Made by a program: the position numbers and the translations under genes
NCBI GenBank assembly: GCA_013396755.1
Contig: VWZF01006070.1
Span: forward strand, 1 to 64,000
DNA length: 64,000 nucleotides
Direction: 5' to 3'
Source: Sclerurus mexicanus
Lineage: Eukaryota > Chordata > Aves > Passeriformes > Furnariidae
Notes under the pieces: model-generated
Told to the model about the DNA's origin: nothing
Seen by the model: the letters and a program-made list of their open reading frames with translations, nothing else
Databases searched by the model: none
Shown: piece by piece, positions 12,961-26,720 of the stretch
Layout: each line of letters opens with the position of its first letter
Numbering within the stretch: the stretch's first letter is position 1

Positions 12961-15900
12961 GTAAACCTTCACAGTAATCAAAATTTTACCAGTATTTTTA
13001 GAGATAATTTTTTGTAACAAACCTGTTTGAATATATACCCAGAAAATTAGATTACTTCTGTGAGTATATATTCCTTTTAAATCAAACACCCTTTTAGGGA
13101 TTGATGCTGGGTAACTTTTTAAATGCAGATAATTGTGCCTCACAGGTTTTTAAGTTTGCACCATTGCCTAGAGAAGAGCCTGCAGGGTGGCAGAGTGAGG
13201 TTTTAGAGGACAAGTGCTTCCTCTCTCCTCCCCTGCTGTCGTGTTTGCTAGTGCTCCAAAGGCAGGAACAGGGAAAGGTAACAATTGAGCACGCAGTGAT
13301 CAGGAATAGAGGTATTCCATAGGAAAAGTAAAGCAGCTTAGCCAGGCAGAGGTAGATCGCCAGTCTGCATTAGCCCCACTGGCTGCTCCCCCTCTGCTTC
13401 AGGGGCAACACACTGTGGGGACAAAAATCGAACTGACAGCCCTAAGGACAGGGCTGCAGCCTCTTACCGAGGCAGACCCCAGCATGCCCTGTCAAACCAG
13501 CAAGTGCAGGTGTCTCCTCACAAGGCACTGCTTATTCCCATTCCATGCCAGGGCAGTGCAAGAAGAGCAGGTCAGGGAACTGACAACATCCATGTAACGC
13601 AATGACTATCAGAAAACCCTTTGCCATGTTCTTCTCCAACTGAACTGTTGGTGCATCCAGCAAAGATTTTCCTGCAGTGGATTCTGTTACTCCTCCTTTG
13701 CATAGACTATGGAGACAAATGCGCTGGCACACAAACCGTTTAACTCCTGCTGACAAATACACATCCCAGCAGCATTTGCACCTCCTGCTAGTTGGAGATA
13801 AGTCTTGAGCTTAGTTCAGCCAAGTCAAAACCCATCTACATATTTGTACCAAAACCCCTCATCAGATTACATGTTCAAGGTGAGAAATAAAGATGAACAC
13901 AGATGAGCTTTTTACTCAAGAACTTCTGAAGCTTAATCTTCTTAGATGAATTCAGACAAGCAAGGAGCTTTCCTGGAGGCAAAATATCCCTCATAAATAG
14001 AGCAGAAAATAATAAAAAATTATTAAAAGAACATTTTAAACCTTTTTTTTCTTTTCCCCAAAAATCAGGTCTCTGAAAATTCACTGCACATAAGGACAAA
14101 TGAGAAAAAAATTGAGTCAAGATCCCCCAAATTGGTTATGGGCCCAGTTTGGTCTTAGCATTTTCTCTACTCCCTCCCTGCCCAGCACCAGTCTTCTATG
14201 CCCCTGTAAGGACCTTTCTTCTGGGCTCCCTAGACAGTTCTGCCCATAGTGGATCCTGTATCCATAGAAGTCTCCTAACCAGCAAATGTCCCTGCTGCCT
14301 CTTCATCCTCCAGTCCCAGGAGGGAGGCAGGCAGGCAGAAGGTGCAGTGATCACACACTGTCACAGCAGCTCTCAGGAACACAAGGCAGCAAAAGGAAAA
14401 AGAAAGAGGAGCAAAGTCATGACTTTAAACAGGCCTTTATTTCACCCAGGAGCCATGGCATGACTCAGAAGCATATCTCCATGTCAGCCTGAAGGCTGGA
14501 GAAATGTTCATTTGATGCCCAGCACTGTTTAAACTGTCCCAAGACTGACCCACTCAGAGGACGCAGGGCAGATTCCCCCTCTCCTGAAAGCTGTGAGTTT
14601 AAGGGCTCAGATTCTTTGGGGAAAATTCACTCCTAAATGCTACATAATACCCAGGTTTAGGGCAATACAAAGAATGCATCATGCATAGAGCTGAAGCTCT
14701 ATTCCTTCCATAAAGGAATGAATTTCACCCTTAAACTGAACCTTTTAATGCATCAGAAATTGTCCACCTTCATGTTTTATTTTCTAAAGATGGATGGTAC
14801 AGATGTTTTATTTGACTTAGTGCTGGGAAACTCAAAATCCTATTTGTATTTCCAAACTGCCAGGTTAACTTTCCTCCCATTTTACTTAACTCATTTTTTA
14901 CCTTAGTCATATTAATGGGTTTGTAATAATATTAGACAATGTTCACTAACCGTTAACTCCAAAAATAATGGTTGTGCTAAATCAGAGCTAATTAGTGTGT
15001 CACAAACTCCAGTCCTAGCACAGGGTGATGACTGAATGAAAAGAACATAATGTCACTTCACTGAGAATTACATATACAATTTTAAGAGGTATTTTAAATA
15101 TTTTTCTTAATAGCTGTCAGCAGAAACGATGGGATGTGATTCTTTAGAGAGCATTGCTCTTTACTAAGTACAGGCAAGTGAGCCATCATCAGCCTTACAC
15201 TGGCTGCAGAAAACAGATTTAATATTAATTTATGAATAGCTGAACTTTTTCTCTTTAATGTTTAACAGTGAATTATGCTCCAAATCCTTTATATTTCCCT
15301 GCACATCAGCAAGGTTGTCAGGAGCAAAAGATCAGGATAACATAATTCTTATGGCCTGTTCTCACACATCCCTCATTTACTCCTGAAGCAGCCAGAGTCA
15401 TCCTGAAAGCAAGACGCATGGGGTGGCAAAATTTAAATGTGAAAGGAGTTGCTCTTTAAGGGCCATCAAGTTTTTAAAAGCATAACTTCCAGCTGAAACC
15501 ATGCAAGTGGGATTTGTTCTCTCAGACAGGCACTGAGTCATACACATTCATTTCCAGAGCCCGTGAGCAAAGGAAAGTCAGGGCACTGGCTCTGCTTCTG
15601 TACCTGCATCCCAATACATATCACGGGCAGGAAGAAAATGTAGATGGCAAAGCCTCCCAAAGCTCAGGATTTTCACCTTTTCAAATCTTCTAATTCACTT
15701 AATAGCATGAAAAAATATACGGCTGCACCACTTCCTCGGTGCCTTGTGAGTCACAAAGCACACTGCCAAAACAGTAAGTTCTGCCATTGTCATCAGCAGA
15801 TTACAGCATTTTATGGATTCCACACTTTTAACTCGCCAATGTTTTTGCAATGCAGAGCTGATACATCAGGTTTCCATATACAGTAGAAAGCTGCATGACA

Positions 15901-18240
15901 GCTTTGGTAGTCTCCAAGACCAGACCTCTAAAAACTAACATTACAATTGTAAAGGCAAAGACAGTGAAAACACGTTCGTGGCACACTGCAGAATCACAGT
16001 ATGGATATTGGTTCTCTTTTAACTTTTTCTTGCTTTCCAAATTTATGAACCATCTACAAACATACGTAAGATCAGATATCTCTTACTGCCAGGAAGAATA
16101 TAAAAAAGATTCAGGCCTAAAGGACCATGTTGCTTCCTGTGCAACATGGAATGAGGAGCAACATCACAGAAAAAGCCACACAATTCACTGATGCCACATC
16201 AGGCTGGGCTTTTTATATTAACTTTGAGAGAAGCCATCCCCACACCCCTCCCTTCCCTTTCTGGATACTCCATCTCTGATCTCCACAAGTGCCAGCTCCT
16301 ACCCTGCTTTATGGTTCCCTGAAAGCACTGAGGTAATCTTAGTGCTCAGCCCTTCAGTGAAAATGGCTACAAAAAGCCTTAAGAGTACATAGCCACAAAA
16401 TGCACTTCTGCTACCCATATTATGATATTCCTGGACACCAGCACAAGAACATCACTGTGAGTCATGTTATTTCTACTATTCAAAGTAAGAAACTAAAATG
16501 CAAAATTCATTATCATTTATTTAGATCTAAAATGAGCAAAAAGCTGTCAATTCCAGGTTCCTGGAACCCCAGACGTCATTTCGGTATTGACAGTGAGTGT
16601 GGAGAGCAGAAGTTTGAAGTTCTGAGGAACAGGCTCCAGTTCAGTTGCAATCAAAAAGCTAACTAAGACCAAGGTGTAAAAACATCAAATACCTGGTACA
16701 ATATCCAAAAACACGTGGACTACTGCAGTATGACTTTCACTGCTGAGCTTTGGCAGATGAACTGCATTTCTCTATCGTTTCAGAAACCCAAGATGCTTCG
16801 ATTAGACCCCGCAAGGGTGACTCTCTAACACCTAATGGAGGAGAAGGCTTCAGTTAAGGATCTGACCTCTGGTATTATGATGATTTAGGAGGACAGTGAG
16901 TCCTCCACAGGAACATCCACAGGACACTTAACAGTACAGTATTGCCTTACCAAGCAGACAATAGAAGAAAGAAGGGGGAAAGCTTTTGTGTAAGACTCTT
17001 TATTGTTACCACTACCACCTAGGTGTTCTGTCTACTCGAAAATCTCTGATCTCTCAGGTGTGGTGAAACACTGACTAATGCTGGACATAAAATTGGTTAA
17101 CCTCCATGATCTTCGTAACTCAGATCATTTCCTGGGTAGCTGAAAACAGGCTTCTGCTCTCTACTCCCTATTTTCTCCATGACAGTAAATACATCCAACA
17201 CTACTGCTGCATCACCCCTTCAAGTGCTGTCGGTACAAACCATCCATTATAATTTTATAATGCCATAGAGGCTGGTTGTTACGTTAGGTAATCATGAGAT
17301 GGTTACAGAACTATGCAAAGAAAGTGAAGCCTTAGGCTGTTACAGTAGCTAACAAACCTGTCATTAATTACTAAGAAAAAGCTTTCTGCCTTTTAAATAA
17401 TTTATGCAGCTGGATCTACAGTAGCAAAAGATTAAACGTAATTAAAATGGAATCTTTAAATTCCAAGGGGCAGGCTGACCTCAGGACTCTGCCAGCACCA
17501 GCAGAGCACAGATAAGCACCACAGCTAATGACGATCCTGCCCTCAGGCTGGCACACAGCACTGGAAGTGCTCACTCTGGACTGGGATTTCCTTTATGAAA
17601 TAATTTCAGACAAAGACCAAGACCTGCTAATCTCAAGCTTGCACACTGGATGCCTTGCTTAAGCACTTTATCCTATGACCAGCATATCTTTGGAATAGTT
17701 TCTTTGTTTTAGTCTTTGAGGTTTAGTACAGGGTAACAATCTTCCAACAGGGTTAAGTGACCTGCTAGGTTTCAATTTGATTGGGCTGTGCTGTAGTTCA
17801 AATCCTATGTACATTCAAAAAATTTTTGGGTGAATTCAATCCATATAAATAATATAGTCCCCTAATATGCAAAGCAGTGTGCTAATGCACTCAAAACTCA
17901 TTTGCATTCTTCTTTCACAGGGAACAGCTTTTATTATACTGTATTTTAATATGAAGTAAAATGTGGCAAAATATTAATCTCATCATTATGCTTCTTTATA
18001 GTAGTCCTTGCTTTATCTCCTGTTATGTTTGAAAATAGAGCAGCACTGCCCCAGTTTTCTGAACTCCAAAGTTTACAGAGTAGACTTTTTCCCCAGTCTG
18101 GTAGATTCAGGTATCAGGCATGAAAAAGTTCTCAGATCAAGTACCTTCAAAAATTCTTGGACATTTTGACTTTCCAGAGTAATTCCAGAGTTCTAAAGAT
18201 CTGTCCTGCTAGCAAAATGTGGAAAAGTCTGAATTTACAT

Positions 18241-18275
18241 TTTTATATATATATACGCACACATATACACAGTAT
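18241..18275. repeat. TA/CA-rich simple sequence
   Basis: A TATATATATA run followed by alternating CA and TA steps, a short imperfect purine-pyrimidine microsatellite. No other function is visible. Confidence 0.6.
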
Positions 18276-18766
18276 GTCCCATCACTGTAAGAGGACATGA
18301 CTGTGTTAATCCTCAGCCTATGCAGTTCATCAGATGAATATCCTGATCAGTAAAAATAATTTCCAGCTATGCTGAGGTTTTAAAATTTTTTAATTTATTA
18401 ATTTTAATACTACTTCAAAGCATTTTGCTCTATTGTCTTTGTCCCAAAGGTAAGAGATTTTTTTTCTTCAGTGCAGATTTATGTCTTTTTGGATATATCC
18501 AATACCTTACTTTTAAATTAAAATTGTTGCAGTAAGAACACAACTTCCTCTGTTTATCTGCAGCCTCTGGTCAATACCTGTATTGTTTTATCTCTGCACA
18601 GAGGAACCACATTATACAGTATATATTTCACAGTACAGTTTGTGTTCTTCCTTAAGACTACCTACCAGTTAAACTTATTATTACTTTTCAGCGTTCAGGT
18701 TACCTGGAAAAGGGTACTTGATATAAGTATCACCCCATTCTACTGAGTATTCCCCTAACACCACAA

Positions 18767-18794
18767 TTAACCTAGTTAACCTAGATTAACCTTG
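18767..18794. repeat. Three-copy 9-bp minisatellite TTAACCTAG
   Basis: Two exact and one imperfect copy of TTAACCTAG in tandem, the last separated by one extra A. It lies in otherwise unique sequence and is probably a small slippage product. Confidence 0.6.
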
Positions 18795-21700
18795 ACATAG
18801 TTAAATTAGCCTTTCATGTCTAATTACACCCTGTGATGGGATATATTACTTCCAATCCTCACAGTCACAAGAGACCTGTAGTTTCAAGTGACCTCTGTAC
18901 TTGGACAATAATCTAAATAAAAAGAGACATGAAAGCAGGATTAAGGCCTAGACATTATGATTTTGTACTAGTTTCCAAGGTCAGTTTAAAGATTTGAAGA
19001 TTCTGGGCACTGTTCTAGTTGGGAGCTCCTAAAAAATTAACCTGTTTCAAAATTGACAGCAGGGAAAGAGTAAATAATCTGTCTGTGCACAGATTAACTT
19101 TCTATCACAAGCTTGTATCCTGACAGATTCATCTGCCATCCTCAACTCCCTGTGCTAGCAAGTCACTGTATTGGAGAATATACAGAAGCACTTTGGAATT
19201 TCCTGAACAATAAACTGTTATCTAATTATTATACAACAATCAAAGTGGGTTTTGATGCTCTGTTAATTTATTATTTTGCAGCTGATGAACTTCTCATCAA
19301 TCTACTTTTCTCATTTATCTGGCCTAATTCTGATGGAATTTGGTTGCTTTGTAATTCTGCTAAAGTGTTCAATTTGCATTTAAAACCCAGTCAATGTAAG
19401 TTAATAAAATTGTGTCAACTAATCACTAAGGAAATGTTAAATTGGTACAAAATAAATCTTGCTTAAAGCAGATCTCAAGAAAGGGCAATTGCTTTGCACA
19501 CTGGACAAAGCTATTCAGAATAAAAAGTTCATGGAACCAAAGAGAAGAGCTACAAAAAATTGAGTTTTACGTTGTTGCTGTGAACAAATCTTCATTTGAA
19601 AACTTAAATATATGAAAACAATGTAGGTCTTAGTGTTACTTTTTTTCCTCACACAGCAAATGTGCCTCACTGCATTCCTCTTAAGGCCACACTTCAGTTG
19701 CACAACTGGGCACAAGCAGGATGGAATGGAGTGCTAGGAATACTCAGCCAAAAATCAAGACATCTCATGTTTTTATGCTTTGCATCACCAGCCCAAAACT
19801 GGCTGAACTTTGCACAGCACCTCAAGCAGCTTCTCTCTAGCAGGCTGTAGACTCTACGGGCATACCAGGTAGAGGAAGAAGATATCAGATAATCTTCAAC
19901 ACAACAGTACAAATTAACTTGTGGCTCCAGCAGAGAATTGATGCCTGAAGTTGTTTTCTCTGGTTGTCATCTAGAGACACATCTGTGAAAATGAGAGTTT
20001 TGCCACTGGCTTCACTAAGGTAAGGACATTCCCCTTCAGACAAGTCATTGTGAACCTCCAGTGAACCCCAAATAGAGCATTTGTTCAAGCAGGTCAGCAA
20101 TTTCCCCCACTTCACACATTGCTCATGCTGAACTGGCCCTGCAGTAACTGCCCAGCAGGGCTGCATGTCAACTCAGCAACAAACATATCTATTGATTTTA
20201 TGTAACCTGTATCTCATCCAAGTGGTTTTGGCCCTTCTAATATGCTTTGACACTGTTTAGCACAACGTGGGGTTTATATTAGTCTCACTCTTTTTACATC
20301 TAAATTCAACTACCATATACAGTAACAAGGCATTTGTTTATCTGTTCTGCCTCCTGAATAATGCACTGAGCAGCACTGCAGCATTGCTCTCATAGGTTAC
20401 CCCCTTTCACAGCTGGCAGTCACTGTGTTTACACATCCTACTATTTGCTCAGTCTCCTCTGTGCACCACAGTTTCCTCTCCCACACAGCTGAAAGTCACT
20501 TCCCCACTCTAAAGTTAAATAAGACTTCAAAAGCCCTCTTGTGTTGGATGGCAGTCTGGCTAAGAAAAGCAGAGGTGCCTGTGCCAGTATGGAAGGATGT
20601 TACCTGCCCTGTAAGGACATGATCCAACAAAAAATTACAGCCAGGACAGGAAACAGAGTATGCCTGAGTAACCCCAGCCTGTCATATTGACTTACATCAA
20701 GGGACACCTTCCCCCAGGCAGCCCTCCAGGATCCCTCCTGCTATCTCCAGCTCAGGAATAAAAATGCAAAATGACAAACCCTTGCCCTGTGGTGCCTTCC
20801 CCAGAGGGTTAGCATTTCCCATACAGTCACTTCTACTTCATAGAAATGACAAAACTCACAAAGTTCAATATTTTTTCCAGGCCCAGTTCAATAGCAAGTC
20901 ATATTCTGGCAGCTACCCAGTGGGTGCAAAGCAACACAGTCCTGTTGGATGGGAAAGATGCTGAAAATCCATAGACTTGTACCAGTTGTCACCAGTGGAG
21001 GATCTGGACCACTGTACTTCACAAGAGTTGGCTAAGGATCAAAGCACTACTAATATTTAGGGTCTGTAAAGAGCTAAAATGAATAAAACATTCAAATCAG
21101 GCAGGAGAAAAATACTCAAAAGGAGAGACGACGTAATTATGTTCTATAATTTCCTAAAGCACTTTCAGCGCCCACATCTCAGCATATGACTTTTATTATT
21201 AATGACTTAAATGTGTAAGTCACAAAGGACTGTGCTACCATTTGCAGTTCATAATTATGCCACATTTTTTTCTGCCACTACTGATTCACTAATTTTGTTT
21301 AACATACACTGTGTTGAGAACTGTACAATAAATCTCATGATATAAAGCAATAACATCTCCCAACCTTGTCTATGTGATTTCTCTCGTCTTACCCAGAATA
21401 CAGTTCATCTTTTTCATATTTGCTATACACTGTTTTGGGAATTAATAGCAATAAATGCATGTTTGTATTGCATAAAATGTGTGAATTTTAGCAGAATTGT
21501 ATTTGTTGAAAGGTCAGTACTGAGAGCACCTCACTGAACATGGTATATCATCTGGGAATCAAAGGTCTAGAAAGTATAAAACGTATTACCAGTGCAGTCA
21601 GAACACAATCTAATTTGGCATTCTTTTCAAATACTCACTACCATGAAAATATTTTACTTGTCAGTGCCTTTCTCTGTTTGACACAGATATCTCCTTTAAT

Positions 21701-24700
21701 GTTATACTGCTACACTCCAAGACAAATTTTACCATTTGTTCTCTTAGCCCTTTAACCAGATCCTTTACTGCTGTCTATCTGACTAACTGGACTAGACTCT
21801 ATATTCATTTTCACAATGGTCAACCATATTATTACATTACAGGTCTTTGTATTGAAAAATCAATATTCAAAGTTAATTCTATATTCTGCATGAAATTTCT
21901 GTACTTCTGTAACTAGAGTGTATGTAGCTTGTATAATTCAAAACTCCTACAGCAACTGCATGAATATTATAGTATTATTCTAAAATTAACTTTTATGTGC
22001 ATTTTGCTGCAAGACAGTTGAGCAAAGAATATACAGTTAAGTCCAGACATAGTAACCTCTTCTAAACGTATTTTAGAGACCTCCAAAACATTATACATCT
22101 GGGGAGAAAAATAATAAGAAAAAATACTGTTTTACAAAGTACTTGGCTTACATAAAGCTTTAATGAATGTTCACAGTAGAGAATTAAAATCCAGCACTTA
22201 CTCACTGCAAGGCATTTGTATTTCTTTAACTTCTCCTTAGTTTTGCACAAATAACAGAATTTGTGAGCCACAACATCCATTAGGGTGCAAATTAGGGTGC
22301 TATGGATATAGCAATATTTCCTGCACTTCTATACACTGCAATTGATTTTTCATCTGACTAGGCTTATTCCTTATCTATGGAAGACAAGAGTTCTCCTGAA
22401 CAATTCTGTGGTTGCAAAACTTTACCCATCAATCTCCAAATATCACCAAAATATTAAATAATCTACACTGAAGCATCCTGAGCTAGTAGGCAAACCAGTT
22501 ACATGAAATGACTCTCCTCACAGCTTTCTTTTTTTTCCTTCCTTACTATCCTATTGGTACAATTGTATCTATAAAGCAGTACAGCATGGACAAGTAGGAC
22601 TTAATGATCCAGTAGAAACCCAGAAGTGGAATTGTGGCTGACACTTCATCTGCTGTTTATTTACTCAAGCTCACAGCCAGGAAAGCGGTGTAGCAGCATT
22701 CAGCTCTGGCTTTGTTCATGGTAATAGTAAAAGCACCTACTTAACTCTAATCACATCATTGCTCTCATCCTGGATTTAGTTGTTGCCCAGTTGCAGATGC
22801 TTTCCAGAATGATATCTCTATGTCACAGATTTATATGCACAGATTTAATGGACCAACTTCAGACTTCTTTTTTATTTATGTCAACAGAGGGAAACAGTTA
22901 CCTGAGATACCTGCACCCTGGCAGGACCATGCCTGTACTTCTGACAGCCACACAGCCTGATTCTACCAGCTCCAGCTACACTGACAAGTTCCTCCTTGTG
23001 CAAGTGTCTTTTCCCACACAAGAGCAGCATGGGGAGGAATGACTGTTCTGCCCTGAAATTGGTGCTGGAAAAGGCAGTCACACCCAAAAGCTTCATTGCA
23101 CACTCCAAAATAAAGATCAAACAAGATCATATCACTCAGTCCAAGCAGTATCACTTCTAAATGTATTATCTTTTTTCTTTTACAAAATACAAAACACAGC
23201 AAAATGAGGGCTTGTCGCCTACCTAAAACATCTGGGTGGCAATCAGCTTTCTGATCAAGGTTGTGTAACTTCCATGGGCTTTCAAAAAAAAAAGAGTTAA
23301 AAAATAAAACCTTGTTATACAACTGATCTCTCTGATGGCACAAGTCTAGCCTTAAAACATCTCCTATCTCTCAAGAAGCAGCAAAAATTATCTGTCCTTA
23401 CTCAAGATACAGTGTTTGATCCATGTTGTGAAGAGGCACAACAGCATATTTAGATTGTATCACACAGATGATACAAAGCTCAACATAAAAAGTGCTTTGC
23501 GCACAAATCGCTGTTGTCATTGTTCACTGTCCTTTACAAGGTACCAGAGATGTGCTCTGTGCTGTAGAAAACATAGAATATGATTTAATTTGCATATCAA
23601 GGCATATAAACCGAAATAAGGAATATTTGGAAGTTGACCACATCCTGCATTAATATCCGACCACACCAGGACACTGACTACAATGTACTGTGTTCTAGCT
23701 GGAATCTGCTTCCCTATATGCTCAGATTTTTTCAGCTGAAAAATTAAATTATTAGTTCTTAGGGGCGAAAAAATGTATTTGCAGTTATGCATTAACTAAT
23801 TTTCCATTGTTAAATGGGAAATTAGGAAGAAAGATGAAAATCTTTATCCTCTACAAAAGCAGAAGGGCCTTGACTGCATATCTTTGTACTTGACTTTTTG
23901 TACAGTATTTCTGTAAGCACTCAGCTCCCACTAATGAATTACATGGCATTACATGACCATGCTACTTCCACTTGATACAAGTTAGCAGTACGTGAACTGC
24001 AAAATTGAAAATTTTCACAATAATGCTGCTTACTGCCTATGCAGTGGAACAGCGCTGAAACATTTGCCAAAACTCTCCACAAAGCAGAGAAACTCAGATT
24101 TATACTTACACATTTTTCCATCAACTCCAAAGTCCAACCAAATATGAATTCATACCAGTGTTTACAGAATAGAGAAAGGAATAGCTAGTTTGCACACAAA
24201 GGATTTTCAGATTTCTTTGGTAAAGAGAGAACCTGGAAAAAACTAAACTCTGCAGTGACCCAGCTCCTGTCACATGGAATTCTGAACACAATTCAAAGTT
24301 GAAAAAACAGCAACAGGAGGATAATCCCTTCTTTAGCATATTTTTGTACATCAGCAAGCACAGATATGGCAGAGGAACGCCCTTCACTCCTAAGTCACTG
24401 ATAAAAACCTGGCAAACGTCAGAGTGATGAAAAAGCCACAGCTTGGGCAGCCACGAGGGAAACAAAGTTTGCCCTCTGCTCCTAACAAATGAGTTACTGG
24501 ACTCTGAAAACTATGGCCATAACATGAGCCCTTTGCCTTCTAGTGACAAGCTCCAGAATGCAATAAATGCCTGTATCCAGTTTCTTGTTCAGCTGTCATG
24601 ATTTCGGCCCCACAGACACTTTTTTTTTTCCCCTGATACATGTTCACTACCCAGGAATAGGTGGCTGCACTGTGCTGCATGTGGATTTCCATTGCAAGAC

Positions 24701-25780
24701 CTGTCATCCTGGCACTGCTCACAAAATACCAATGCTTTTCTGCCCTGATGACTGCTTCATTGCTGTGACTCTGATGATGAATGAGCAGTAAATATGCCAC
24801 AAAATTAATTCAACCCTATGTCAGATTATCTTGAGAAGCTGAAAATTACAAAAATAGACTCATTCTTATTACAGCTTTGAGACTGATAGGTAAACCTCAT
24901 TCACAAAAGGAAACTATAATGACACAAACATAAATGTTAATGTGAGGTTCAAATGCAATTTTAAATATTTATCTTGCAGAGGTAAACAGCCACAGTGAAT
25001 ATCTGAAGAGTAAACACACATTAAATCAATTCTAGAGCTTGCAAACTAATCTATTCTCAAATGCATTGGCAAAGAGTCTATATTGCCAAGAGCCCACACG
25101 TTCACTGTCATCAACATACTTGAAAAGCACCAGCCCCTTGTGAGCAGCCATTTCAACAGGTCAGCTCTCTGCCCAGCAATCACATTTCCTGGACTCTCAT
25201 CACAGATTCTCAGGATGGTTTTGCTCTTTAAAATTGAGACCAAACATTTCTCCAAAAAGAGCACACAGGTGTCAAAAAAACCCTCCAAAAGAACTCTTAA
25301 CATCTCCCTGCTGGTTTTGAGATGGAGGCAGTTTAGAAAGCCAAAACATGGTTCCACATGCTTACCATAGTTTTGTTTTCATTGTCAAAATCCTGGACTA
25401 GTACCCAATTGCAGCAGTGCATCTAAAACCTATTGACTTTTCAATGACTTTGAATACATTTCTTTTGACAGTTAATATCCTAACATTCCACAACTTACAT
25501 CTTTGGAAACATGTACTTTTCCCTATTTCCATATAACAAAGCAAACAAGGTATGATTGTATCAAGAAAAAAGAAAGGGGGTTAGGAATTATCAGACTGCT
25601 CCCTCCATGTTATCCATAACATGGTTTATGCATCAGTACTTAAACTACAGAATAGAAAAGTGAAGTCTTAATAACTTTCTATTCTAAATGAGTACTTTGT
25701 TTTCACTTTTTAACATAGGCACATTTTCAGCTTTCAGAATCTCTCAGGACAGTCATTTTACACATTGCCAAAGCTGGGCA

Positions 25781-26720
25781 TTACTTACCAAAGAGTAATT
25801 ATGATATTCAATGAAGAGCAGTTAGTGAGAGCTCTTTGTAGGTTCATAAGAGTATCCTGACAAGGAGTTGGAAACAAGGATATCTAATTTTTGTCTGCAT
25901 AATGTAACTAATTATGCAACAATCAACAGATTAAACAAACCTTGTATAAACATAATGCCTTCATTTGTAGGCACTCTCTTGGTTTAGTTAAGCAATTGCT
26001 TTTCTAATTCTTAAGGTATCATTAAAACCTTCCTAATTTGAACAGACAGAGATGTGTATCATAATATTTCCAAATATAACCCTTGATACTTCAATAAACA
26101 AAGGAAAAACTGTATTTTTCTCATGTACTTTCTAATTACTTGGTATAAGAGGAAATAACTATTGCTAATGACAAAAATCGAAGGGCTTAAGATGTAATTT
26201 TAATAGGTTTTTGCATACAGCAACATTTCTTAAAGTGATTTCCCCTTCACATGGTGCATAATGTATTTTAAAGGAAAACAATCTAAACCTTGGTACAATA
26301 TTTGAACTTGGTCACTCCTATGAAACAGCAGGAAATTCCTTGGCTATAATAATGATGCCCAGATATGGAGACCATTGGCAATTTAAACCAAAGATGAAGG
26401 CAATTAACAGACAACATCAGATGTTTTTATATTATGAAGATGCTTGTTTTACAGGATTATGCTAATATGTTGTAAAAGAGCTTACAAGTACCTGGCTTTA
26501 ATGTGTTTACCTCTGAAGACCATCCAAACTCTGCTTTGTAGGCAATACTCATGAATTATTACTGACCTGAGAAACAATTGCTATGATATCATTTGTTTAA
26601 GCATTCAGGCTGTACATACAGTAAAAACAGTGAGCAATCTAGTAGAAAATAGTTCACTTACAAACAGAGAATACAATAATGTAAGATTGATTAGATAAAG
26701 TTAGGTAAAACTAAAGCCAG
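25781..26720. promoter_or_regulatory. Candidate conserved non-coding DNA, weak
   Basis: AT-rich, complex, non-repetitive sequence with several TAATTA/TAAT cores (for example near 25796, 25908 and 26133) and no open frame of note. It resembles gene-desert enhancer sequence more than its neighbours do, but the evidence is composition only. Confidence 0.2.

Larger units (their letters stand above)
12961..25780. other. Non-coding AT-rich DNA, no gene seen
   Basis: Long stretch of apparently unique sequence. Local details: a short GGCA run near 14326; a TA/CA-rich microsatellite-like tract at 18241-18275; three near-copies of TTAACCTAG at 18767-18794; a POU-octamer-like ATTTGCAT near 17900. A 117-codon frame at 19113-19466 lies in AT-rich, enhancer-like sequence and has no recognisable domain. 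GC-richer patches (13150-13600, 14150-14480, 22880-23060) carry short overlapping frames on both strands but no sign of an exon I can defend. Confidence 0.5.

Noticed and set aside
18766..18795. TTAACCTAG units as an interstitial telomeric repeat
   Set aside because: The unit is 9 bases and does not match TTAGGG or its complement; a simple slippage repeat is enough.
19113..19466. 117-codon frame in TAAT-rich DNA
   Set aside because: Hydrophobic, AT-driven composition with no domain; the sequence looks more like non-coding regulatory DNA.
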